A DNA stretch of 12,701 nucleotides from an uncultured Sutterella sp. (GCA_900538905.1 UPZS01000049.1:1-12701); one strand, 5' to 3'; numbered from the stretch's first letter, positions 6,319-12,701 are shown. Numbers and translations are program-made. Notes: generated by a model from the letters alone, not told the origin.

Positions 6319-7701
6319 TTATTCGCGACCCATGCCGGAGAGCTGCTCGAAGGTGAGCGTTTCTTCGGTGGTCTTGGCCTTGCTGAAGAGGAATTCGAGG
6401 GCCTTTTCTTCAAGAACGCGGCTGGCAAGGTTGTTGCGCTGCGTCTTGACGAGGTCTTCGACCACTTCTTCAGGCTGTTCGTAAGCGGCGGCAAGCAAAG
6501 AAGCACGGGCCTTGATGTCGTCGTCCGTCGCTTCAAGCTTGTTCTGATCGATGATCGCGGTGACCATCATGCCGATGCGAGCCTGCTTCTTGGCGGGTTC
6601 AAGGAAGAGATCCAGCGGAGCGCCTTCCTTGTTCTTCTGACCGGTCATGCCGTAGAGCATCTGCTGGAAGTTGTCGCGCAAACGTTCCTGTTCGGAGTGA
6701 ACGATGGCGGTGGGAGCCTGATAGTCGAAAACTTCAACGGCAGCATTGAAAGCTTCGGTGCGATTGCGGTCATAGAGACGTTCCTGCACTTCGCGTTCGA
6801 TGTTGCTGCGGATTTCGGTCTTGAGAACTTCAACCGATTCGACTGCCAGGGTCTTAGCGAAATCATCATTGACTTCGGGATAGTGCGGAGCTTCAACGCT
6901 CACGCATTCGAGGTCAAACTGAGCTTCCTTGCCGGCAAGTTCCTTGTTGCCGTAGTTTTCCGGGAAGGTGAGCTTAAAGGTCTTCTTTTCGCCGGCAGCC
7001 ATTCCGGTAGCGGCGTCTTCAAACTCGGGAAGCATACGGCCCTGGCCCAGCACAAAGCTGAAACCTTCGGCCTTGCCGCCCTGGAATTCTTCGCCGTTGA
7101 TCGTGCCGGTGAAGTTGACCGTCAGACGGTCTTCAGCGGCGGCCTGGCGGCCCTCTTCCTTCGTGAAGGTGACGCGCTGCTTGACAATCGTATCGATAGT
7201 CTTGTTGACGGCTTCGTCGTCAACCGTGCAGAGGTAGCGCTTGAGTTCAACGGAAGAGAAGTCCGGCAGAACGATATCGGGATAAACCTCGAAGCTCACT
7301 TCAAAGCGCAGATCGGAGCTGCCTTCGGCCGGGGCGAGCGGCTTGGCGTCGAACTGACCAACCACACGATATTGGCCTTCGCGCATTGCCTTGTTAGCTT
7401 CGCGTTCGAGCAGCTTGTTGATGACTTCGGCAGAAGCCTGCTGACCGTACATGGCTTCAACCATGGCAAACGGCACATGGCCCGGACGGAAGCCCGGCAT
7501 CTTGGCCTTCTTGGAAAGGCGACGCAGTTCCTTGGTCACGCCGTCCTGGAATTCTTTGCCGTCGATCGTTACTTCGAGAGTGCGCAGATTCGGGTTGACG
7601 GCTTCTTCCTTCTGTTCGGCGGCAGCTTCCTGGGTAGCAGCAACAGCCTTTTCTTCCTGAACGGTTTCTTCAGCCTTCACAGCTTCTTGATTTTCGGTCA
7701 T
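6319..7701 (-). CDS. tig: Trigger factor, ribosome-associated chaperone and prolyl isomerase
   Basis: The product is 460 residues, against 432 in E. coli. The ribosome-binding domain starts near residue 38 and carries the signature GFRPGHVP (70-77) that docks at the exit tunnel. An FKBP-type PPIase domain spans about 190-270 (DRLTVNFTGTINGEEF to AQFDLECVSV), and the C-terminal arm domain fills the rest. About 28 extra residues at the N-terminus are rich in Glu and Ala and carry a net negative charge, which is unusual because most trigger factors begin directly with the ribosome-binding fold. I start at MTENQEAVKA (7701). The open frame continues 17 codons upstream into the leader without family similarity. 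A purine-rich GAGAAAG serves as a modest ribosome binding site. The promoter at 7814-7819 gives a leader of roughly 105 bases. Confidence 0.97.
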   Translation of the reverse strand: MTENQEAVKAEETVQEEKAVAATQEAAAEQKEEAVNPNLRTLEVTIDGKEFQDGVTKELRRLSKKAKMPGFRPGHVPFAMVEAMYGQQASAEVINKLLEREANKAMREGQYRVVGQFDAKPLAPAEGSSDLRFEVSFEVYPDIVLPDFSSVELKRYLCTVDDEAVNKTIDTIVKQRVTFTKEEGRQAAAEDRLTVNFTGTINGEEFQGGKAEGFSFVLGQGRMLPEFEDAATGMAAGEKKTFKLTFPENYGNKELAGKEAQFDLECVSVEAPHYPEVNDDFAKTLAVESVEVLKTEIRSNIEREVQERLYDRNRTEAFNAAVEVFDYQAPTAIVHSEQERLRDNFQQMLYGMTGQKNKEGAPLDLFLEPAKKQARIGMMVTAIIDQNKLEATDDDIKARASLLAAAYEQPEEVVEDLVKTQRNNLASRVLEEKALEFLFSKAKTTEETLTFEQLSGMGRE

Positions 7702-7813
7702 TGTTTTTTCTTTCTCAAAGCGCCCGAAACCGCGGCAAATCACCGGGCACAAAGCGCAGCTAGTCGGTTAAAAATTCGGTACAAAAGGGCCCAAAAATGC
7801 CCGTAAGCGCCGG

Positions 7814-7822
7814 ATTATACCA
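7814..7822 (-). promoter_or_regulatory. Extended -10 promoter of tig
   Basis: On the minus strand TGGTATAAT (7822-7814) combines a perfect TATAAT with the TGN extension. No good -35 hexamer lies 17 bases upstream (T-rich only), as usual for extended -10 promoters. The start would be near 7806. Confidence 0.65.
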
Positions 7823-7890
7823 AAGAGAGACCTGAAAAAACACGACTTTTTTGCAGCCTGCAACGCCTACTAAATATGACAGCAGTTGAA

Positions 7891-7920
7891 GTGTTCCTGA
7901 CGTCGTACGTTCAGAAACAT
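7891..7920. promoter_or_regulatory. Operator-like inverted repeat between tig and the sugar kinase
   Basis: GTGTTCCTGACG (7891-7902) faces CGTTCAGAAACAT (7908-7920). The arms match at most positions, with one bulged base, around a short centre. It lies in the 314-base divergent region, about 45 bases upstream of a possible kinase -10 box (TAAAAT, 7964-7969, with no clear -35) and about 70 bases upstream of the tig -10. It could bind a sugar-responsive regulator of the kinase gene. I see no gene in 7702-8015. Confidence 0.4.
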
Positions 7921-8015
7921 TTTTGAGCCGATCATCTAAGAAAAAACACCTAGCAAACCTGCGTAAAATGCATCCTCGAAAAATTTCCGGCTAACGATTC
8001 ACAGGATGATTGAAT

Positions 8016-9578
8016 ATGGCAAAGCTTTACATGGGATTTGATGCCGGCACGCAGTCGGTTAAGGTTGCCGTCTACGACGAAAACTTCAACCCGGTCGCCT
8101 CCCATTCGCTTCCCACCACTCTGCACTACCCGCAGCCGGGCTGGGTGCAGATGAACATCGACGAGTTTCTCAACATCACCGTCGAGTGCATGAGAAAGAC
8201 CGTCGACGCCATCAAGGGCAAGGGCTACAGTCCGTCTGACATCGCCGCCGTCATGGGCGACGGCATCATCTGCGGCATCTGCGGCGTGGACGAAAACGGC
8301 AAAGCCGTGACGCCCTACATCAACTACCTTGACAGCCGCACGCAAGCCGATGTCGACGCGATCAACGCTAAAAACCTTGACATCTGGGGACGCGAAACGG
8401 GCAATCCGGAAGCCAATTGCATGTTCCCGGCAATGTTTGCCCGTTGGTTCCTCGCCAACAGCGAAGACTTCCGCCAAAAGGGCGTGAAGTTCGTGCACAA
8501 CGCTCCCTATATCCTCATGAACCTCGCCGGACTCAAAGGCAAAGACGCCTTCATCGACTGGGGTGCCATGTCCGGCTGGGGCTTGGGCTACAAGGTCGAG
8601 AAAAAGGAATGGTCCGACGAGCAGCTCGACATCCTGGGCATCGACAAAAAGTATATGCCCCGCATTCTCAAGCCCTGGGACATCGTGGGCGGCGTAAGTG
8701 AAGAAATGGCCGCCCGCACCGGTCTTGTTGCAGGTACCCCTGTCTGCGCAGGCGCCGGCGACACCATGCAGTCGATGTTGGGATCGGGCGTATTCGAAGC
8801 CGGCCAGGGCGTTGACGTGGCAGGCACCTGCGCCATGTTCTGCGTATCCACCAAAGGCATTGTTCCAGAACTCTCCAAGAAGGGCTCTGGTCTGATCTTT
8901 AACAGCGGTACGCTTGAAAACACTTATTTCTACTGGGGATTCATCCGTACAGGCGGCTTGTCACTTCGCTGGTTCAAAGACAACATCTGCCAGAAAGCTG
9001 ACGATTCAAGCTACTACCGCATCCTGTCGGAGAAAGCCGAAGAAGTGCCCGCGGGCAGCAACGGCGTCGTGTTTCTCCCCTATCTCACCGGCGGTACCGG
9101 TGAATTCAAGGGCGCAAGCGGCATGTTCCTCAATATGACGCTCGATGACGATCAGTTTGTGCAATGGCGAGCCGTACTTGAAGCTATTGGGTACGACTAC
9201 ATGGAAATCACGGACACGTACCGTGCCGCTGGCGTTGACCTTAACCGCATCACCGTTACCGAAGGCGGCAGTCGCGATTCGCTCTGGAATCAGATCAAGG
9301 CAGATATGCTCAACGCCACGGTCGTGCGCTACCGCAATGCAGGCGGTGCCGTCGTCACGAACTGCGTCTTTGCCGCCAAAGCTGCAGGTCACATTGATGA
9401 TGTTCGTCCGCTTCTGGAAAAAACGATCATCAAGGACGCCGAGTACACGCCCAACGCCGATAATTCGACGCTCTACCGCAAGCTCTTTGATCTGAAGACT
9501 AAGCTAGTGAAAGCCGATCTGCAGCCCGCGTACGCTACGCTCATGCAGATGCGCGAGACCAAGGTCGAGAAGAAGTAA
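8016..9578 (+). CDS. FGGY-family carbohydrate kinase, substrate unknown
   Basis: The 520-residue product is a full-length FGGY kinase, which transfers the ATP gamma-phosphate to a sugar or polyol in the cytoplasm. The N-terminal domain begins with the phosphate-binding motif FDAGTQSVKVAVYD (8-21). Asp249 in CAGAGDTMQ is the likely catalytic base, by analogy with GGGDN in XylB. The adenosine motif is TEGGSRDSLWNQIKADML (415-432). Xylulokinase has Gln-Met-His-Gly in the substrate pocket, but here the equivalent stretch reads GDGIICGICGVDENG (81-95), so I do not call it xylulokinase. The ATG at 8016 has AGGA (8003-8006) nine bases upstream; a TTG two codons earlier is less likely. It is monocistronic: divergent from tig, with its own terminator at 9607. 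No transporter, isomerase or regulator neighbours it to reveal the sugar. Confidence 0.88.
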   Translation: MAKLYMGFDAGTQSVKVAVYDENFNPVASHSLPTTLHYPQPGWVQMNIDEFLNITVECMRKTVDAIKGKGYSPSDIAAVMGDGIICGICGVDENGKAVTPYINYLDSRTQADVDAINAKNLDIWGRETGNPEANCMFPAMFARWFLANSEDFRQKGVKFVHNAPYILMNLAGLKGKDAFIDWGAMSGWGLGYKVEKKEWSDEQLDILGIDKKYMPRILKPWDIVGGVSEEMAARTGLVAGTPVCAGAGDTMQSMLGSGVFEAGQGVDVAGTCAMFCVSTKGIVPELSKKGSGLIFNSGTLENTYFYWGFIRTGGLSLRWFKDNICQKADDSSYYRILSEKAEEVPAGSNGVVFLPYLTGGTGEFKGASGMFLNMTLDDDQFVQWRAVLEAIGYDYMEITDTYRAAGVDLNRITVTEGGSRDSLWNQIKADMLNATVVRYRNAGGAVVTNCVFAAKAAGHIDDVRPLLEKTIIKDAEYTPNADNSTLYRKLFDLKTKLVKADLQPAYATLMQMRETKVEKK

Positions 9579-9606
9579 TTCGGTAATCCGAACCGATTGT
9601 CAAACT

Positions 9607-9637
9607 GCCTGCGGTGAAAGCTGCGGGCATTTTTTTT
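9607..9637 (+). terminator. Intrinsic terminator of the FGGY kinase gene
   Basis: GCCTGCGG (9607-9614) pairs with CTGCGGGC (9621-9628), an 8-bp stem with two G-T pairs and the loop TGAAAG, followed by A and eight T (9630-9637). It begins 29 bases after the kinase stop codon. Confidence 0.85.
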
Positions 9638-9662
9638 GTTCGTCCCAACTTGTTTCACAAAA

Positions 9663-9692
9663 CTTAACATCGTTAAGCTTAATGCGGTTAAG
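9663..9692. repeat. Two adjacent 15-bp operator-like dyads
   Basis: CTTAACATCGTTAAG (9663-9677) is a perfect 6+3+6 palindrome. It is followed without a gap by CTTAATGCGGTTAAG (9678-9692), the same dyad with one mismatched arm position. Adjacent 15-bp dyads on one face-plus-half turn are typical of cooperative repressor sites (for example in XRE- or TetR-type autoregulated loci). No intact gene now follows on either side, so the operator may have outlived its gene. Confidence 0.5.
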
Positions 9693-9932
9693 GTAACTTC
9701 ATCAATGACTTTTCGGACGTTTTGTCAAGAGTCGGGAATAAAATCGGCTCGAATGTCTTCAAGAATTACCAGAGCTTGCCGGCGGCAAGATTCTTTCACT
9801 CAGATGAAGCTTGGGAGCAAGCAACAAGCGCTGCTCAACCGCATGAAAGCAGATTTCAATCAGACGTTGAAAGGTTATGTTGGAACCGTAGGCAATCACG
9901 CACTATCAGTGTTTATAGGTTTACTCAACTGT
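9692..9932 (+). pseudogene. Degenerate reading frame, unknown protein
   Basis: After a stop codon at 9689-9691 one frame reads NFINDFSDVLSRVGNKIG and continues to DEAWEQA near 9820. The neighbouring frame then gives protein-like sequence, ALLNRMKADFNQTLKGYVG, up to about 9930. Joining them needs one frame change and gives a plausible soluble, charged segment, but neither piece has a good start or ribosome binding site and I recognise no family. It directly follows the tandem dyads at 9663-9692 and abuts the broken gene at 9921. Chance open frames are a real alternative. Confidence 0.25.
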
Positions 9933-10260
9933 AGCCGATCCATAGCGATACATCTTGATCTGCAGTGCATCCTTGGACCAATGCCACCCGAATGGTTGCC
10001 ACGATTTAGCCTTGATGATTTCGTTCGGATACCCGCACTGTTTTTTTCAAACTTGCCATGTGTGCCTGAAACAAGGAATCGTCGATCTTTAACTTATAAG
10101 TTCTGTTGACCAAACCATCTCCGTCCTTCTGATGCGAGACATAAAACTCCACTCGCCCCACCAAGCCGTCGACGCTGAATTTCTTTCCGTCGGCTGAAAT
10201 ATAGTTCAGGACTCTGCCGTTTCCGGCATCTTTGCCAGTCGAATACTCTTCGACGGTTTC
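9921..10260 (-). pseudogene. 3' remnant of an unknown minus-strand gene with a frameshift
   Basis: The minus-strand frame from about 10260 encodes a protein-like C-terminal segment (VLNYISADGKKFSVDG, then LVNRTYKLKIDDSLFQAH) and reaches a stop at 10006. If one A is removed from the A7 run (10047-10041 on this strand), reading continues as QCGYPNEIIKAKSWQPFGWH and WSKDALQIKMYRYGSATVE to a TAA at 9923-9921. This is a much more natural C-terminus than the ERNHQG of the uncorrected frame. The 5' end is missing: upstream of about 10260 the frame is only the antisense of the aspartase remnant. I do not recognise the family. The minus-strand open frame from 10458 should not be annotated as an intact gene. 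Confidence 0.5.
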
Positions 10261-10264
10261 CAAA

Positions 10265-10900
10265 AATCCGGACTTCTTCCTCGCCGTGTCAGGCGCAGTC
10301 AAGTCCTGTGCCGTAACACTGTCCAAAACCAGCAAGGATTTGCGCCTGATGAGTTCTGGTCCGCGCGCGGGCTGGATGGAAATCAATCTTCCCGCACTTT
10401 CTCCGGGAAGCCCCATCATGCCGGGCAAAATCAATCCGACAGTACCTGAAATGGTCATTCAGATCGCCCATCAGATCTGCGGAAACGACGTTGCCATCAC
10501 CATGGCCGTTGACGAGGGCGAGCTTGACCTCAATGTCTGGGATGCAACTTTCTACAAGTGCCTGTTTGAAAACATGCAGATCCTTGGAGCCGAAATTCCG
10601 ATTTTGCGTGAACACTGCGTTGAGGGCATCACGGCCAATGTCGCCCGCTGCAAGACCGAAGCTCAGGAATCAATTGCTCTGAGTACCGTGGTTGCCGCTA
10701 CCTTCGGTTATCTGGAAGACGTGCGCGTCGCGCACTATTGTGCAGAAAAGGGATGCGATGTCAAACGAGCCGTGATCGAACTGAAACTGATGACGCCAGA
10801 ACAAGCCAACGTTCTCGTTGATCCGCTTTTGATGGCCGAACCCGAAAAAATGGCCCCCATTGTGGTTCGCTTCAAAAAAGAACTCGGCATCCTGATCTAA
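10265..10900 (+). pseudogene. C-terminal remnant of an aspartase/fumarase-family lyase (aspartate ammonia-lyase-like)
   Basis: About 211 residues match the C-terminal part of the family: FLAVSGAVKSCAVTLSK, LRLMSSGPRAGWMEINLP, then the signature loop GSPIMPGKIN, TVPEMV and GNDVAITMA, and a normal C-terminus ending in ELGILI. Intact aspartases have about 470 residues and need active-site residues from all three conserved regions, so more than half of the protein, including the N-terminal domain and most of the helical core, is gone. No start codon with a ribosome binding site precedes the homology; the frame is closed at 10202. The loop, normally GSSxMPxKxN, has Pro in place of the second Ser. 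Aspartate-type lyase is favoured over fumarase by the SSGPRAGxxEINLP wording. It converges on hydG. Confidence 0.8.
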
Positions 10901-10924
10901 TCCGGTCAGCCCCCTTGACGCGCA

Positions 10925-10959
10925 AACGCCGCCTGAAGAACTTTTCCTCGGGCGGCGTT
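10925..10959. terminator. Bidirectional hairpin between the aspartase remnant and hydG
   Basis: AACGCCGCC (10925-10933) and GGCGGCGTT (10951-10959) form a perfect 9-bp stem with a 17-base loop, between two convergent reading frames. U-tracts are short on both strands (TTCTTG on plus, TTTGCG on minus). It probably ends hydG transcription from the right and once ended the lyase gene from the left. Confidence 0.65.
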
Positions 10960-10979
10960 CTTGCTTGGAAGGCGACAGT

Positions 10980-12410
10980 TTAGAAGCGGAAATCGCGTTC
11001 GCCTTCTTCGATGCGGATGATGCGTTTTTCGCAGGCAATGCGCATCTTCTCGTGACAGATCTTCGGAATTTCGTTGGCAATCACGCGTTCGCCCGCTTCC
11101 TTCGTAGCGGGGCTTGCGTAATCACACAGATATTCCTTCATCGTCATCACGGCGTTGGCCTGGCAATAGCGTGCAATGGAGCCGTCCTTGGCAAATTCCA
11201 TGAAGCGGTCGCCCGTACGACCGGCGCGATAGCATGCCGTGCAGAAGCTCGGCAGGTAGTGATTGTCGAGAAGCCAATGCACCACTTCGTCAAGGCTGCG
11301 GCGGTCACTCGTGTCGAACTGAGCCGTGTTTTCGATCTTGGTAATGTCCTTGATCGTGTAGCCGCCCACGGACGTGCGGGAGCCCCCCGAAATCTGAGAG
11401 ACGCCGAGCTTGAGCGCTTCGGTACGAATGCGTGCGCTTTCACGCGTCGACATGATCATGCCGGTGTAAGGAACAGACAAACGGATCAGGGCCACAACCT
11501 TGAGGAACACGTCGTCGGGAACGGCGTTGGAGAATGTCGCCGGATCGATGTCGTCGGCCGGGCAGATGCGAGGCACAGAAATCGTGTGCGGACCGCAGCC
11601 GTATGTGGCTTCCAAATGTTCAGCGTGCATCAGGAGCGCGATGAGATCGTAGCGATACAAATTAAGTCCGAAGAGAACGCCGAGACCCACGTCGTCAATG
11701 CCGGCCTGCATGGCACGGTCATGCGCTTCCGTGTGGTAGCAGTAGTCCGACTTCGGTCCCTTCGGATGCAACTCTTCGTAAGTCGGCTTGTGATACGTTT
11801 CCTGGAAGAGCTGATAGGTACCGATCTGAGCGTCATGCAACTTCTTGTAGTTTTCAACAGTCGTTGCCGCGATGTTAACGTTGACGCGACGAATGGCGCC
11901 GTTCTTGTGCTTGATCGAATAAATCGTCTTGATGGCGTCAAGGATGTATTCGATCGGGTTGTACTTCGGGTGTTCGCCCGCTTCGAGAAGCAGACGCTTG
12001 TGACCGAGGTCCTGCAACGCAATCACCTCACGCTCGATTTCTTCCATCGTGAGCTTCTTGCGCACGATGTGTTTGTTCTTGGCGTGATACGGGCAGTAGG
12101 TGCAGCCGTTGATGCAGTAGTTGGAAAGATACAGCGGCGCAAAAAGAACGATTCGCTTGCCGTAAATATGTTCTTTCACCTTGATGGCAGCATCGAAAAT
12201 GCGCTTGGTGACTTCCGGATCGTCGTTGGCAAGCAGCACGGCCGCTTCGCGGTGAGTAAGCCCCTTGAAGGTCATCACCTTGTCGAGCAGCTGATCAATC
12301 AGGGCTGCGTTATTCTTGTTTTCTTCACCGTAGGCCAGAGAAGCAAGAACTTCCTCGTCGTTGATGAACTCTTCTGCGCGCGTCGAGCGCGGATCGTAAG
12401 GGATGCTCAC
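10980..12410 (-). CDS. hydG: [FeFe]-hydrogenase H-cluster maturase HydG (radical SAM tyrosine lyase)
   Basis: This 476-residue product has the HydG family length. HydG cleaves tyrosine to p-cresol and dehydroglycine and converts the latter to the CO and cyanide of an Fe(CO)2(CN) synthon for the H-cluster. The radical-SAM cluster motif CX3CX2C is Cys99, Cys103, Cys106 in NYCINGCTYCPYH. The C-terminal auxiliary-cluster motif CX2CX22C is Cys390, Cys393, Cys416, with CTACYRAGRTG. This second motif separates HydG from the related ThiH and BioB. His275 (GPHTISVPR) probably corresponds to the ligand of the fifth, dangler iron. The start is GTG at 12410, with AGGAG eight bases upstream. No hydE, hydF or hydrogenase gene lies in the window, although HydG needs them. 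An intrinsic terminator lies about 70 bases upstream of the start. Confidence 0.95.
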   Translation of the reverse strand: MSIPYDPRSTRAEEFINDEEVLASLAYGEENKNNAALIDQLLDKVMTFKGLTHREAAVLLANDDPEVTKRIFDAAIKVKEHIYGKRIVLFAPLYLSNYCINGCTYCPYHAKNKHIVRKKLTMEEIEREVIALQDLGHKRLLLEAGEHPKYNPIEYILDAIKTIYSIKHKNGAIRRVNVNIAATTVENYKKLHDAQIGTYQLFQETYHKPTYEELHPKGPKSDYCYHTEAHDRAMQAGIDDVGLGVLFGLNLYRYDLIALLMHAEHLEATYGCGPHTISVPRICPADDIDPATFSNAVPDDVFLKVVALIRLSVPYTGMIMSTRESARIRTEALKLGVSQISGGSRTSVGGYTIKDITKIENTAQFDTSDRRSLDEVVHWLLDNHYLPSFCTACYRAGRTGDRFMEFAKDGSIARYCQANAVMTMKEYLCDYASPATKEAGERVIANEIPKICHEKMRIACEKRIIRIEEGERDFRF

Positions 12411-12478
12411 GGCTGTGACTCCTGAAATGCGTGTGCAGGATTATTCTTGTCGTCGACAACAGACTTACGGTCTTCCGC

Positions 12479-12512
12479 AAAAATCAGGGCCGATCAGTTG
12501 CCCGACCGGCCC
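12479..12512 (-). terminator. Intrinsic terminator upstream of hydG (possible attenuator)
   Basis: On the minus strand GGGCCGGTC (12512-12504) pairs with GATCGGCCC (12495-12487) over 9 bp with one G-U pair and an 8-base loop. TGATTTTT follows. It lies 68 bases before the hydG GTG start, and no minus-strand gene is visible between it and the window edge. It therefore ends a short RNA or attenuates hydG. On the plus strand no T-tract follows. Confidence 0.65.
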
Positions 12513-12535
12513 TACCTTCTCTATACAGGAGATCC

Positions 12536-12584
12536 GCCGTCCGAGTCTTTCGCAAGCCGTCTCTTGCTTGAGTGAAAGACCGGC
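12536..12584 (-). other. Long stem-loop in the hydG upstream region
   Basis: On the minus strand GCCG/CGGC, GTCTTTC/GAAAGAC and GCAAG/CTTGC stack into one interrupted 16-bp hairpin (12584-12574 and 12567-12563 with 12556-12545 and 12539-12536) with the loop AGACGG. It lies 23 bases before the terminator at 12512-12479. Together they look like a leader RNA or a small RNA. The AT-rich stretch 12600-12701 probably holds the promoter, but I cannot place it with confidence. Confidence 0.4.
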
Positions 12585-12622
12585 GTCGTGTCTGTGTTGA
12601 TGAGCATTGTGAACGATTTTTA

Positions 12623-12637
12623 CACTTTCGTAAAGTG
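12623..12637. promoter_or_regulatory. Perfect 15-bp dyad upstream of hydG
   Basis: CACTTTCGTAAAGTG is a perfect 6+3+6 palindrome about 215 bases upstream of the hydG start, in AT-rich DNA. Its size and position suit a repressor or activator dimer site near a promoter. It does not match the FNR (TTGAT-N4-ATCAA) or CRP consensus. Confidence 0.35.
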
Positions 12638-12701
12638 CAAATATTGCAGCGTTGATTGTTATTTTTGCATTGTAACTTTATTTTATCTTGTTTCTTTAAG
12701 G

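Noticed and set aside
10006..10458. Intact 150-residue minus-strand gene
   Set aside because: Its first 65 or so residues are only the antisense of the aspartase remnant; only the part left of about 10260 looks like real coding sequence.
10965..12425. Long plus-strand open frame across hydG, and similar long frames antisense to lon, tig and clpX
   Set aside because: Shadows caused by codon bias on the opposite strand; the minus-strand products have full sets of family motifs.
12590..12665. FNR-like sites (TTGAT-N4-AT...) upstream of hydG
   Set aside because: Only one half-site matches the consensus in each case, which is expected by chance in AT-rich DNA.
1..12701. CRISPR array, insertion sequence or attachment site
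   Set aside because: No regularly spaced direct repeats, no transposase reading frame and no integrase are visible. The tRNA-Val 3' end has no nearby direct repeat that I could see.

Overview
The window (about 12.7 kb, moderate GC) looks like a chromosome segment of a betaproteobacterium. The order tig-clpP-clpX-lon-hupB-tRNA-Val(UAC), all on the minus strand, is the conserved proteostasis block of that class. The combination with a HydG maturase, an FGGY sugar kinase and a twin-arginine secretory gene suggests a fermentative or anaerobic host-associated member of the Burkholderiales, perhaps Sutterellaceae. The block order is direct evidence; the family-level guess is inference.

Layout from left to right. 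Positions 1-54 hold the first 18 codons of a minus-strand gene with a Tat-type signal. Its leader (73-380, minus) starts at a good sigma-70-type promoter and ends in a UUCG-capped intrinsic terminator lying only a few bases before the ribosome binding site. Within the leader, four segments can pair in mutually exclusive ways (A:B, B:C, C:D), the layout of a transcription-attenuation switch. I recognise no known riboswitch class. This is the best candidate here for something undescribed. Then come a terminator (625-659), tRNA-Val (672-747) and hupB (777-1049), which are probably co-transcribed.

The proteostasis block follows: lon (1267-3798) with its own sigma-32-like promoter, clpX (4116-5429), clpP (5476-6099) and tig (6319-7701) with an extended -10 promoter. 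A strong hairpin terminator separates tig from clpP. Trigger factor folds or hands over nascent chains, ClpXP and Lon degrade unfolded or tagged proteins, and HU compacts the nucleoid.

Divergent from tig is a monocistronic FGGY-family carbohydrate kinase (8016-9578, plus) with an operator-like inverted repeat upstream and a clear terminator. Beyond it, 9640-10900 is a gene graveyard. It contains two adjacent 15-bp dyads, a degenerate plus-strand reading frame, the 3' end of an unknown minus-strand gene with a likely homopolymer frameshift, and the 3' part of an aspartase/fumarase-family gene. The last two have lost their 5' ends at the same junction, as expected from one deletion between divergent genes.

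The right end carries hydG (10980-12410, minus), which makes the CO and cyanide ligands of the [FeFe]-hydrogenase H-cluster. Its upstream region contains a long stem-loop and a second intrinsic terminator about 70 bases before the GTG start, so it may also be controlled by attenuation. HydE, HydF and the hydrogenase are not in the window.
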